Shown: positions 36,435 through 45,112, numbered from the stretch's first letter. The stretch: DNA of 64,000 nucleotides from an uncultured Eubacteriales bacterium (GCA_934457095.1 CAKSHJ010000006.1:22947-86946), one strand, 5' to 3'. Made by a program: numbers and translations. Notes: a model not told the origin generated them from the sequence alone.

Positions 36435-37196
36435 TTATGTCGGTAAGGCAACCTCGGTCTGCTCTCCGTTAAAATATGCCACAATTCCGTCAAAAATAGC
36501 CACCGCCATTTTATCTTGGTATTCGGTGGTTTTCAGCAATTGCGCCTCTTCGGGGTTACTCAAAAAGCCGCACTCCACCAATACGGCGGGAACCTTAGAA
36601 TGCCACAACAAATAAATGGACTGTGTTGCCGGTTTAATTTCGCGTTTATTCTCTGGCTGGAGCTGTTGCACCACACAGGTTTGAATCTGCGCAGCAAGCT
36701 GTTGACTTCCGGAGGCATTGGGAGAATAAAATACCTGCGTTCCGTTATATTGTGACTCGGAAAAATGATTTTGATGGATGCTCACAAAAGTACAATCCGG
36801 TGTATTTTCAATAAATTTCAAGCGGTTTTTAATGTCGGAGGCCTTTCGCTGCTTCACGGTCGCCAAATTCGGGTCGTTTACGGCAACATCCGTCTCCCGA
36901 ATCATCTTCACCTCGAACCCGGCAGAAACCAATAACTCCCGCAAACGCAGTGCCACCGCCAAATTGATGTCTTTTTCCATCGTTCCGTCCTTAGAGGAGG
37001 TGCCACCGTCCTCGCCGCCATGCCCGGCATCTAATACAATGGTATGAGGAGTCAAACCCACCCCGGCGTTGACGCTTTTAGTCGCCGGCATCGCCAAGCA
37101 AAACGCACCTACAATCACGGTAATCACACAGCCCAACAAAATACACGGCAAAAAATACGGCCGTTTTAGCCATTGTCTTATCATTTTCAATTGCAT
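36435..37196 (-). CDS. cwlD: N-acetylmuramoyl-L-alanine amidase, CwlD type
   Basis: 253 residues with one N-terminal membrane anchor (about 13-35) and an Amidase_3 domain: VLDAGHGGEDGG (zinc His), the catalytic/zinc Glu after DGTMEKDINL, SIHQNHF and VLVECGFLSNPEE. CwlD makes muramic-delta-lactam in spore cortex; the size, anchor and sporulating context favour it over other amidases. Several close ATG/GTG starts exist (37199, 37196, 37184). Confidence 0.82.
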   Translation of the reverse strand: MQLKMIRQWLKRPYFLPCILLGCVITVIVGAFCLAMPATKSVNAGVGLTPHTIVLDAGHGGEDGGTSSKDGTMEKDINLAVALRLRELLVSAGFEVKMIRETDVAVNDPNLATVKQRKASDIKNRLKFIENTPDCTFVSIHQNHFSESQYNGTQVFYSPNASGSQQLAAQIQTCVVQQLQPENKREIKPATQSIYLLWHSKVPAVLVECGFLSNPEEAQLLKTTEYQDKMAVAIFDGIVAYFNGEQTEVALPT

Positions 37197-37236
37197 CACC
37201 CGCTAAACTATATGTGCATATACATCGAGATATACA

Positions 37237-37272
37237 ACAAAAAAGCCGACTCCAAATCGGAATCGACTTTTG
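37237..37272 (-). terminator. Terminator of the surface-protein gene
   Basis: Minus strand AAAAGTCGATTCC pairs with GGAGTCGGCTTTT (two G-T pairs), loop of five, then T-run. Confidence 0.8.
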
Positions 37273-37303
37273 AGGCATTTCTATTAGAAGAAAGAGGAGT
37301 AAA

Positions 37304-38833
37304 TTACGCTTTTCTTTTTGCGGTTATGGCAACTCCGGTCAGCGTTGCGCCTGCCAAAACTGTAAGCAATGCAACGGTTATGAAAGTTACATCACCGGTA
37401 GCCGGAGAATTTAAATTTTCCGCCGGTTTTTGCTCCTGTTCCGGAGTTGTTTCTCCAGTTGCGGCCAGTACCAAAGAATCAAAAGGTACCTCGGTAGTTA
37501 AGGCTTGGTCTGTAAAATATTTGCCACAGTCTGCGCAATACCAATATGCAAGATTGCCCGCTTCTGTCGCAGTAGGTGCCTTTGCCTCCGTATATACAGC
37601 ATTATGCTGATGTGCAACAACTTGTCCGTTTTGCGGCACAGAAACATTGTTCACTGTTACAGCGCCTGTACCTTCATTTTTCACAGTTACACCGGTGGGC
37701 ACATTGGCAACAGCCAAATCACCTTGGGTCACAGTCACGGTATCTCCGGTTTGGGCAGTGGCAAGATTTGCAGCCACCTGCTCAGAACTTCCGATATAAA
37801 ATGCAACATCATTTTTAGAAGCAGCCGTTTTACCTTGGGCAATATTTGCTACGGGAACCGCAGAGGAAAATGTGCCGCTTTCTACTGAAATGTCATATTT
37901 GGCAACAGTGCCAGTGCCGTTTTGAGGGTTTTTATACTCAGGTACAACAAATTTACCGGTAAAATCTCCACCCTTAATGCTTAAGGAACCACCGCTTTTA
38001 GTGCCGCTTCCAATGGCAAACAGCGGGGTGTTTGCATCTTTCGAGGAGAATGTACCGCCTGTTACAGTCAATTCCCCTTTATCCTGCTCACCCAGATAGC
38101 CGTTTGCCAAAACAGCGGAATTCTCTGCTTTAAAAGTACCGCCGCTTATGGTAGCTTGATGCCAGTTGAGCACCGAAGGACCGGTCGTATTTGAAAATGT
38201 GCCGCCCGTGATTGTCAAGCTGCCACAGTCGTCATTCTTAACTGTGTTCAGGGTTGCTTGTTTGCCTGTGAAAGAACCGCCGGAAATTGTCAGTTTTGCC
38301 GTTCTGCCGTCTTTGGGGCAAGTCTCACTGCGGTCATTGGTTGGATTTCCGTACCAACCGTTGTCAATCAAGCTGGAAACATTCGCAGCATCGCTGGTGG
38401 ACACGCTTGCTCCTTCAGCAATGGTCATTGTGCCCATATTTTTCAGCGTATACCACTTTTCACCCGTATAAGTACCGCCGTTCAAATTCGCAGTTCCGCC
38501 GGTATAGTTTACCACAGCGCCGCCTGTGCCCTGCGCTTTCACAGTACCTGTGCCGGTAACGGTCAGCATACCCTTGTTAGAAAGCACATCCTGATTGCTG
38601 GCACCTGTCAAAGTTTTACCGTTCAAATCCAAGGTCACGGTTTTCCCCGCAGGAATTTCAATTTTTTCTGTTAAGGTAATGTCTGCACCTAATGTCACCT
38701 CACCACCAGCCTGTATAGCAGTTTTCAAAGTACTGGTATCATTCACCGTGGTGTTCGCAGCAAATACCGCAATCGGCACTATGGTCAGCACCAAACATAG
38801 TACGGTTAAAATTGCAAATACTTTTTTCTTCAT
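37304..38833 (-). CDS. Sortase-anchored beta-helix surface protein
   Basis: 509 residues: signal peptide (MKKKVFAILTVLCLVLTIVP), then repeated short beta-strand turns of the type LTITGGTFSN, ATISGGTFKA and LSIKGGDFTG, which suggest a right-handed beta-helix, a region with a YWYCADCGKYFTD repeat motif seen in clostridial surface proteins, and a C-terminal SPATGD, hydrophobic helix, KRKA sorting signal. Probably covalently wall-anchored by a class of sortase that reads (N/S)PxTG; none is in the window. Function could be adhesion or carbohydrate binding; unknown. Confidence 0.82.
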   Translation of the reverse strand: MKKKVFAILTVLCLVLTIVPIAVFAANTTVNDTSTLKTAIQAGGEVTLGADITLTEKIEIPAGKTVTLDLNGKTLTGASNQDVLSNKGMLTVTGTGTVKAQGTGGAVVNYTGGTANLNGGTYTGEKWYTLKNMGTMTIAEGASVSTSDAANVSSLIDNGWYGNPTNDRSETCPKDGRTAKLTISGGSFTGKQATLNTVKNDDCGSLTITGGTFSNTTGPSVLNWHQATISGGTFKAENSAVLANGYLGEQDKGELTVTGGTFSSKDANTPLFAIGSGTKSGGSLSIKGGDFTGKFVVPEYKNPQNGTGTVAKYDISVESGTFSSAVPVANIAQGKTAASKNDVAFYIGSSEQVAANLATAQTGDTVTVTQGDLAVANVPTGVTVKNEGTGAVTVNNVSVPQNGQVVAHQHNAVYTEAKAPTATEAGNLAYWYCADCGKYFTDQALTTEVPFDSLVLAATGETTPEQEQKPAENLNSPATGDVTFITVALLTVLAGATLTGVAITAKRKA

Positions 38834-38876
38834 TTTAAAATAGCCCCTTTCTTAAAATAACTACACAAAAGCCTAA

Positions 38877-38899
38877 ATTGACATTCTGTATATGTCAAT
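38877..38899. promoter_or_regulatory. Palindromic operator at the surface-protein start site
   Basis: ATTGACAT and ATGTCAAT, inverted and perfect, separated by seven bases, directly downstream of the -10 box. The position would let a repressor block transcription of the surface-protein gene. Confidence 0.5.
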
Positions 38900-38926
38900 T
38901 ATACCAACCTACACGAAAAAAGTCAA
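38898..38926 (-). promoter_or_regulatory. Promoter of the surface-protein gene
   Basis: Minus strand TTGACT (38921-38926), 17-base spacer, TATAAT (38898-38903). Confidence 0.8.
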
Positions 38927-38954
38927 GTGAATTTCCTGTTTTTCTAAAAATTAC

Positions 38955-39644
38955 CTATATCCTGTATATTTTAAACTGAACCGGCTGATTCATTCGTCTC
39001 ATATCCTCATAAACCTCTTTGGATTTCGGGTTATCTCCACCGTGAATCATCAGCCACTCCGAGAAAATCCAAGGCATATAGCGGTTCTCAAAATTGCCGT
39101 TGTAGGTATATCTCAGTTTTAAGTGGTTGCGCTCTATCAGCTTTTTCACCACGGATTCGCTAAGCAAAAGATTATGCGTCACAAATTCCATATAAGCAAC
39201 CTCAGGATGGTTGTACAAAATTTGCTCAGTCAAAATAAACGCTTCATTAAGCATTTCCTTGGGCTTGAATATACTCATCAAATTCCGAATCGGAAAGGTT
39301 CGAAAATGCAGTCTTGCAACTTTTTCGCCGTCTTCCTCCACATATTGCAGAATCAGGTACTCGTTTTGGCGCTCAAACTGCCGCTCCTCCCGCAACGCAA
39401 GCATATGCATATATTCACTATAAATATCCAGCAGGTCAATCAATTTTTCGTAATCCTGCCGAACCTCCTCATATGGCTTATTCTCTCGAAAAGCCTGCAT
39501 CAAACCGTTGTCCAACAATTCGGTAATATCCTCGCTTGCCTTGGAAACCCTTTTACCAAATCTACGAAAATAAATGAAAAAACCAAGCAATGCACACACA
39601 ACGGCTGCCGCCACACCAATACCTACCCAAGCTCCCCAGTGCAT
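38955..39644 (-). CDS. Unknown membrane-anchored protein, last gene of the peptide-export operon
   Basis: 229 residues with one N-terminal membrane helix (about 5-27, then basic RRFGKR), so the rest is predicted cytoplasmic. The body is charged and helical with segments such as LIDLLDIYSEYMHMLALREE and ends in a globular part containing MPWIFSEWLMIHGG. I recognise no family. It follows the HlyD-type gene by 21 bases with AAAGGGGAG before the ATG, so it is cotranscribed with the exporter. Immunity, accessory or regulatory roles are possible; none is shown. Confidence 0.82.
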   Translation of the reverse strand: MHWGAWVGIGVAAAVVCALLGFFIYFRRFGKRVSKASEDITELLDNGLMQAFRENKPYEEVRQDYEKLIDLLDIYSEYMHMLALREERQFERQNEYLILQYVEEDGEKVARLHFRTFPIRNLMSIFKPKEMLNEAFILTEQILYNHPEVAYMEFVTHNLLLSESVVKKLIERNHLKLRYTYNGNFENRYMPWIFSEWLMIHGGDNPKSKEVYEDMRRMNQPVQFKIYRI

Positions 39645-39665
39645 ATTTCTCTCCCCTTTCTGTTG

Positions 39666-41141
39666 TTACGATTGTTGCTGACTGCCGGTTGTTGTACCGG
39701 CGGTATCGCTATCCTTTAAAATATTAATTTTCTGCAACAAATAGAACAGCCAATTTGTCTCATTTGTCACAATTTTTGCCGAAATGGTCATGTTATCTTT
39801 CAAGGCGAACAATTCTTTATAAACACTTTCATTCCCCTGCGGATCCAGCGTCGCTTCCACCTGATAATACATCGCATTTTCGGTTTGCACGGGCGTTTCG
39901 TAAATTTTGGTAACAGTTCCGTTAATATAACCGTATTCACTGGTGTCCAGCCCGTCCACCGAGAGCTTGACATTCTGCCCGATTTCCACAAACCCAATTC
40001 CCTTACTCGGCACATACATGGTCACGCGAAAATCCTGGTCTTGTTTATCAATCTGTGTTGTCACAATGCCCACAATGCTACCTGCACTTAAAGTGGTATC
40101 TTTCTTAACATCGGTTTTATAGTAAACATAACCAGACTCCGTTGCCTGTATATTGCAGTGCTTCAAATCCGCCTCGGTCATAGAAAGATTGGCCTTATAT
40201 TCGTCTATTTTCGTCTGAAGCTGCTGCTTTTGTGACTGCACCTCCACCAAAGAGGAGGCAGTAAGCTGCTCAATTTCACTCTGTGACTGCTGGGCAGTTT
40301 CCTGCTTGCTGTTCCGCGATTGTGTAATTTGCTGGTTCAAGCTACTGATTTGCTGCTGTACACTGAGCATCTGCTGATTTTTATAACTCTGCCGTTCCGA
40401 TTTATAGGTTTCCAGTTGTTGCTGGTACTGGGCAGCAGCAGTAATGTCATGCAGCGCATTGGCTTGGTTTAAAATCTCGGTGGTTTTACGAATCATATCG
40501 TCATAATTACTCATTTGACTTTGAAACAGTTTCTGCTGCATGCGCAAGGCATGAGATTCCGGCAAATTTGTTTCGTTCTCCATAGCAGAGAGCAAATCCT
40601 GATATTCATTTCTCTGTTGCGTGAGCGTTGCAACGGTTTGGCCGCCGGAGGAAGAACGCAAAGCCGCAATTTTTGCCAGAAAATTTTGTGCCTGCGCATA
40701 AAAATAGCTTTGCTCCTCATTGTTAAGAAATGTATTAGTCTGGTAGTTAATACAGTCCTCTAATTGCTTTGCATAAGCAAGCTGTTGCTCAGTTTGTGCA
40801 ATCTGCTTTTCATATTCCCCTTTTTGTGCGGTTAATTTATCACTTTGCAAAGAGAAAATCGTCTGTCCCTTTTCCACATATTCGCCGTCTTTTACATGCA
40901 CCTGCTCCACAACGCCGTCGGTCAGCACCTGCAAATCCTGCACCTTACCTACCAATTGCAGCGTGCCTTGCGTATCAACGGTTTCCTGCTTATTGGTAAA
41001 GAACAAAAATACGCAGACGCCTATCAATACCGCAATAATGATATAAATGAAATACGCAATAAATTTATACGGATTTAAAAAGACAAACTCTTTCGTCAAT
41101 TTAATATCGTCTAAAGAGTTAAGATATTTCTGTTTTGTCAT
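39666..41141 (-). CDS. HlyD-family secretion accessory protein
   Basis: 491-residue membrane-fusion protein partnering the C39 exporter. One membrane helix near residues 32-55, a biotinyl-lipoyl-like first half (VEQVHVKDGEYVEKGQTIF), a very long Gln-rich coiled coil over about residues 95-330, the second lipoyl half (ATESGYVYYKTDVKKDTTL) and a beta-barrel end. In class II bacteriocin systems such proteins (LcnD/MesE type) are needed for secretion. The start at 41141 is two bases past the exporter stop. Confidence 0.9.
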   Translation of the reverse strand: MTKQKYLNSLDDIKLTKEFVFLNPYKFIAYFIYIIIAVLIGVCVFLFFTNKQETVDTQGTLQLVGKVQDLQVLTDGVVEQVHVKDGEYVEKGQTIFSLQSDKLTAQKGEYEKQIAQTEQQLAYAKQLEDCINYQTNTFLNNEEQSYFYAQAQNFLAKIAALRSSSGGQTVATLTQQRNEYQDLLSAMENETNLPESHALRMQQKLFQSQMSNYDDMIRKTTEILNQANALHDITAAAQYQQQLETYKSERQSYKNQQMLSVQQQISSLNQQITQSRNSKQETAQQSQSEIEQLTASSLVEVQSQKQQLQTKIDEYKANLSMTEADLKHCNIQATESGYVYYKTDVKKDTTLSAGSIVGIVTTQIDKQDQDFRVTMYVPSKGIGFVEIGQNVKLSVDGLDTSEYGYINGTVTKIYETPVQTENAMYYQVEATLDPQGNESVYKELFALKDNMTISAKIVTNETNWLFYLLQKINILKDSDTAGTTTGSQQQS

Positions 41142-41143
41142 GT

Positions 41144-43312
41144 TCACTCCGCCTCCACTTTCTGCACAGCGCACATTTCTCTGTATAACGGACACTGCTC
41201 CAGTAATTCTGCGTGGGTGCCGCATGCCAAAATTCCTTGATCCTGTTCCATTAAAAAGATTTTCTTACAATGCTTGACATTGGCAATGCGGTGCGTAATG
41301 ATAATCGAAGTCTTTTCCTTGGAAATTTCGTCAATCACTCCTTGTACCGCTTGTTCGGTCAGCGGATCCAGTTGGTTGGTAACCTCGTCAAATATGTAAA
41401 TATCCCCCTGTTTGAGCAAGCCGCGAGCCAACGCCAGTCTCTGCCGCTGACCGCCTGAAAAGTTACTGCCGCCTTCTTCCACCATTGTATTGTAACGCAT
41501 GGGCAACTCGTTAATAAATGCGTCCAGTTTCACCTTTTGGCACGCCTTTACCACCTCATCCATAGAAATATTGGGGTTAAACCCTGTCAAATTCTCTAAA
41601 ATAGTGCCGCTAAACAAGAAGCTGGTTTGTGAAACATAAACAACTCTGTCACGGTAAGACTTCAAATCAAAGTCTTGCGCATTGTGCGGCCCCACGGTAA
41701 TACGACCGGATTGCGGCTCAATCAGACGCATCAGTAGTTTTGCCATGGTAGACTTGCCGCAGCCGGATTCACCCAAAAGCGCAATGGTTTCGCCCTCTTC
41801 AATGGTCATGTTCAAATTCTGAAACACCGGCATTCTTCCGCGGTAGCGTACCGTAACATCGTCAAAGCAAATGGAACCGGTAAGCTTGTCCGTTTGAATC
41901 GGTCTTGGCACCGCATTCTTCTCGGTCTCCAAGTCAATGATATCGGAAAGTCTTTCCGAGGCAATCATCGCTTTTTGAATTTTCGGTTGCAATGAAATAA
42001 TATTTTTAATCGGCGTTAAAAAATAGGTCAACAATGCATTAAATGCCAGCAACTCACCAATGCTCATGTGTTGCTGGAAAATAAAATAGGTACCAATCCA
42101 CAAAATCACAATCGAAAACGAACTGTCTATGATATTTTGCAGCATTACATTTAAATTTTCAATATTACTGGCTTTAAAAGTTGCCTGCAATAGCTTTACA
42201 AATTTATTTTCTGCACGGAAAGAAATCTTTTCCTCCAAGGAAAATGCCTTAATCGTTTCACTACCGGAAATCGTCTCCACCATATAAGCGGAATATTCAC
42301 TGTTTCTCCTGAGCAAATCTCGGTTCATTTTATAGTAAGCGCTCTTAAAGCACAACAACACGATTACCAATAGAATAATCGGTATAAACGTCACATAAAA
42401 CATGGTTGAATTCTGTCGGAAAAGAATAATACCGCCAAACACAATCATAAACACATCAATCAAAGCAGAAAGCGCCGCTGAAGAAATCGCATCCCGAATA
42501 ATAGCGGTATCCTGCAATCTGGAAAGAATCTCGCCTACCTGAAGCGTACCGAAAAAACTAATCGGCATGCGTATCACATGCTTAAAAAAACCCAGCATCA
42601 TCGGTATGCTCATATTATTGCTGATGTACATAAACAGTTTATTGCGGAACGCCTCTGTAACCACTCTTGCAATGACCAAAACTACTATGGCAAGCGAAAA
42701 AGTATGTAACGAGCTTTCCGAGAAGGTTGGCAAAATATCGTCAAACAAAATTTGCGAGTAAAACGAAGCCATAATCCCCAATGCGGTAATCAGCAGAGAA
42801 CTGAAAAATACATGCACCAACAATCTTTTTTGGTATTTCAGCAAGCCGAAAAAGCGTGTAAACAGTCCACGCTTTTCATTGGTCTTTTTAAAACTGGCAG
42901 ACGGCATGAAAGTCATAATAACGCCTGTCCACTCTTCAATAAATTCCTCAATCGGTATTGTTATAATCCCTCTGGCAGGGTCGCCCAAGGTGATTTTTGT
43001 CTGACTGACCTGATAGATAACCACAAAGTGCGCCAGCTTTTTGTCCACAATCACATGCGCGACTGCCGGCAACGGAATGTCGTCAAAAATTGCATTTTCC
43101 TTTTCCTCGGTAGAAAAGCCGTTGGCTTCAAACCCCAGCTCTCTTGCGGCGTTAACCAAGCCCAAAACAGTACTTCCCTTGGAGTCCGTTCCCACTTTAT
43201 AACGAATGGTGGAAAGCGGTGTTTTATAACCGTAATAGGCCGCGATCATGCCAAGACAGGCTGCGCCGCAGTCTTTGATATCATGCTGCTTAATAAACGG
43301 GTATTTTGCCAT
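41144..43312 (-). CDS. Peptidase-containing ABC exporter for double-glycine peptides (C39)
   Basis: 722 residues. The N-terminal C39 peptidase has Q9 and C15 (HDIKDCGAACLGM), H95 (LAHFVVIY) and D111 (LGDPA), the full catalytic set for cutting after GG leaders. Six-helix core, then an ATPase with Walker A GESGCGKST at about residue 512, NFSGGQRQRLA and IYIFDEVTNQLD. It should process and export the eight GG-leader peptides encoded on the opposite strand at 44.4-47.5 kb. Start at 43312 follows AGAGG; the upstream ATG 43336 is less likely. Confidence 0.94.
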   Translation of the reverse strand: MAKYPFIKQHDIKDCGAACLGMIAAYYGYKTPLSTIRYKVGTDSKGSTVLGLVNAARELGFEANGFSTEEKENAIFDDIPLPAVAHVIVDKKLAHFVVIYQVSQTKITLGDPARGIITIPIEEFIEEWTGVIMTFMPSASFKKTNEKRGLFTRFFGLLKYQKRLLVHVFFSSLLITALGIMASFYSQILFDDILPTFSESSLHTFSLAIVVLVIARVVTEAFRNKLFMYISNNMSIPMMLGFFKHVIRMPISFFGTLQVGEILSRLQDTAIIRDAISSAALSALIDVFMIVFGGIILFRQNSTMFYVTFIPIILLVIVLLCFKSAYYKMNRDLLRRNSEYSAYMVETISGSETIKAFSLEEKISFRAENKFVKLLQATFKASNIENLNVMLQNIIDSSFSIVILWIGTYFIFQQHMSIGELLAFNALLTYFLTPIKNIISLQPKIQKAMIASERLSDIIDLETEKNAVPRPIQTDKLTGSICFDDVTVRYRGRMPVFQNLNMTIEEGETIALLGESGCGKSTMAKLLMRLIEPQSGRITVGPHNAQDFDLKSYRDRVVYVSQTSFLFSGTILENLTGFNPNISMDEVVKACQKVKLDAFINELPMRYNTMVEEGGSNFSGGQRQRLALARGLLKQGDIYIFDEVTNQLDPLTEQAVQGVIDEISKEKTSIIITHRIANVKHCKKIFLMEQDQGILACGTHAELLEQCPLYREMCAVQKVEAE

Positions 43313-43325
43313 ATTTAGATACCTC

Positions 43326-44039
43326 TCATGCTTCAATACTGAATTTTGATATATAGGTGCGAAATTTCTCTAAAGCTTCCTTTTTCCGTCGAATACTAAT
43401 TGGCACTGTAATATTGTTGGTACATAAAATTTCATTTTGCTCCACCGCCTTAATATGACAGGGATTAACCAAAAAGCTTTGATGCACCCGAATAAAATTT
43501 GCCGCTATCATCATAGTATCCATAATATCTTTAAATGCCTGACAGGATTCATAGGAATCGGTTGTAGTTTGTATTTTAATGTGGCGGTTAAAACATTCTA
43601 TATACACAATTTGTTTTAAAGAAAGCATTTGTATCTGCTTCTTCCATTCCACCTTAAAATTATTTTTCTTTTTAAAGCAACACTGCAACGCACGTTTTAA
43701 AATAGAAGCAAACATCTGAAAATGAAGCGGGTTTGTTATGTAATGAAACGCATTTACCTCAAAAGCAAACGAGAGCTTATCATACAAATCCGCAAAGAAA
43801 ATCATCAAAACGCTCGGGTCACACAAACGAATCTGCTTTACAATTTTTTCTTTAATTTCATCAATATTCACCAAAATAATATCAAAATGAATACCGTTCT
43901 TTATATGCTTTAGAACATCCTCCCCACTCTCGTGTGAAAAAACTTGGAACGGAATATGGCTTTTTCTAAAAAAGACTTCTAACATTTCCAAAGTTTTTGT
44001 TACAAAGGTATCCGACTCTCCACATACTGCAATTTTCAT
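43326..44039 (-). CDS. LytTR-type regulator with pseudo-receiver domain
   Basis: 237 residues. The C-terminal LytTR DNA-binding domain is clear (VYIECFNRHIKI, FIRVHQSFLVNP, VPISIRRKKEAL), as in AgrA, ComE and PlnC/D. The receiver-like N-terminus keeps the fold pattern but lacks the chemistry: the acidic pair is G7-E8 (AVCGESD), the phospho-acceptor position is N58 (FDIILVNID), and the conserved Lys is N103 (HYITNPL). It is first in the exporter operon, divergent from the peptide genes, and no histidine kinase is near. It likely regulates the cluster by a phosphorylation-independent route. Confidence 0.88.
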   Translation of the reverse strand: MKIAVCGESDTFVTKTLEMLEVFFRKSHIPFQVFSHESGEDVLKHIKNGIHFDIILVNIDEIKEKIVKQIRLCDPSVLMIFFADLYDKLSFAFEVNAFHYITNPLHFQMFASILKRALQCCFKKKNNFKVEWKKQIQMLSLKQIVYIECFNRHIKIQTTTDSYESCQAFKDIMDTMMIAANFIRVHQSFLVNPCHIKAVEQNEILCTNNITVPISIRRKKEALEKFRTYISKFSIEA

Positions 44040-44161
44040 TTTCCTCACCTTCGTCTCAATTATTGCCTTACAACCGTATTCTCGACCGAAAGAGATTCCT
44101 AAACATTCTGTTGCTATATATTTATTTTAATATAAAACAAACCAAGAAAAAAGCGAATTTT

Positions 44162-44214
44162 ACAAAACTGTGGCATTTTTTTACAAAATTGCAACGCATA
44201 GTAAGCAAAATTGG
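44162..44214 (-). promoter_or_regulatory. LytTR-type direct repeats in the divergent control region
   Basis: Minus strand GCAATTTTG (44184-44192) and ACAGTTTTG (44163-44171) are separated by exactly 12 bases, so they repeat every 21 bases like ComE/AgrA/Pln boxes (aCAnTTcaG-N12-aCAgTTgaG in pneumococcus). A third copy CCAATTTTG lies at 44206-44214. The rest of the 330-base gap is A+T-rich; for the rightward cassette a weak TTTGCG (44295-44300), 17 bases, TAATAT (44318-44323) can be proposed. Confidence 0.6.
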
Positions 44215-44377
44215 TTTTTATCACCAAATAAAAAGCAAAAATCTTTGTATTTTTTGCGCATTGAAATTGCGTTTTTGCCGTGCAGAAAAACACTTTTGCG
44301 TTTTGTATTGCTTCAAATAATATAAATATATTAAATTTAAGGTAGCTTCTTGCAAACCGGAAAGGAGGGAATCTATT

Positions 44378-44524
44378 ATGAAAAACTTCAATCAAATGAC
44401 TGAAGCTCAAATGGGTAAAACAGAAGGCGGCTTGCTTTCTCTGCTCTGCACTGTATTCTGCTGCTTTACCGCAGCTGCAAGCATTGCAGGCGGTGTTACC
44501 AACGCTGCTAAAAACAACAAATAA
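44378..44524 (+). CDS. Double-glycine-leader peptide, cassette 1 gene 1
   Basis: 48 residues: leader MKNFNQMTEAQMGKTEGG, then a 30-residue hydrophobic mature part starting LLSLLCTVFC and ending in AAKNNK. Three cysteines in the mature part, a shared core CFTAAASI, basic tail. AAAGGAGGGA precedes the ATG. No modification enzyme is nearby, so an unmodified class II-like bacteriocin or pheromone is the best reading. Paralogue: 46839-46985 (15 of 30 mature residues identical). Confidence 0.88.
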   Translation: MKNFNQMTEAQMGKTEGGLLSLLCTVFCCFTAAASIAGGVTNAAKNNK

Positions 44525-44568
44525 GCAATTATAATCGTTTCAAATTTACAGAAAGGAAGTTCTTAAAT

Positions 44569-44721
44569 ATGAAATCTTTTAATCAATTAACCGAAAGTCA
44601 AATGAGCAAAACAGAAGGCGGCATTTTGGCAACTACCATTATTGGTCTATGTTTGGTATTTGCCTCTGCTGTTGGCTTTGGTGGCACAATCTCTGCCGCT
44701 GCAAGCAAATCAGGCAAATAA
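44569..44721 (+). CDS. Double-glycine-leader peptide, cassette 1 gene 2
   Basis: 50 residues: leader MKSFNQLTESQMSKTEGG and a 32-residue mature part with TIIGLCL near its start, Gly-rich centre and tail SAAASKSGK. GAAAGGAAG precedes the start. Paralogue: 47006-47158 (20 of 32 mature residues identical). The helical small-residue pattern suits membrane insertion. Confidence 0.88.
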   Translation: MKSFNQLTESQMSKTEGGILATTIIGLCLVFASAVGFGGTISAAASKSGK

Positions 44722-44777
44722 ACCCCCTTACATATTAAATAAACTCTCTCTTAATTTAAGAAAGGAGGCCATTACTC

Positions 44778-44924
44778 ATGAAACGCTTTAATATGTTGAC
44801 CGAAAAACAAATGAGCAAAACCCAAGGCGGAGAACTGATTACTCTGTTGGTATTCGTATCCGTTGTTTGCGCAGGTCTTTCCGTAGGCGCCGGCCTTGAG
44901 CAAGCAAGCCGTGGCAATAAATAA
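44778..44924 (+). CDS. Double-glycine-leader peptide, cassette 1 gene 3
   Basis: 48 residues: leader MKRFNMLTEKQMSKTQGG and a 30-residue mature part that begins with an acidic ELIT, continues VFVSVVCAG, SVGAG and ends RGNK. It is the only peptide type in each cassette with acidic residues at both ends of the hydrophobic stretch (E1, E23). AAAGGAGG precedes the start. Paralogue: 47189-47329. Confidence 0.88.
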   Translation: MKRFNMLTEKQMSKTQGGELITLLVFVSVVCAGLSVGAGLEQASRGNK

Positions 44925-44964
44925 AAAACTTTATTCCATTTTAACCAAGCGGAGGTGAAAAGCA

Positions 44965-45096
44965 ATGAAAAGCTTCAACCAAATGACCGAAGCCAGCATG
45001 AGCAACACACAAGGCGGTAGCGTAACGCTTATCGTAGCAGCTATTGCAGCAGCCGTTGCCGGCACCGGTACAGGCGTAGGTCTTGCAATGAAATAA
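44965..45096 (+). CDS. Double-glycine-leader peptide, cassette 1 gene 4
   Basis: 43 residues: leader MKSFNQMTEASMSNTQGG and a 25-residue mature part with AAIAAAVAGTGTGVG, which contains overlapping GxxxG-type spacing used for helix packing in two-peptide bacteriocins, and a single terminal Lys. GGAGGTGAAAAGCA precedes the start. Its paralogue at 47363-47494 differs at only five of 25 mature residues. Confidence 0.88.
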   Translation: MKSFNQMTEASMSNTQGGSVTLIVAAIAAAVAGTGTGVGLAMK

Positions 45097-45112
45097 TTCG
45101 TATATATGTATG

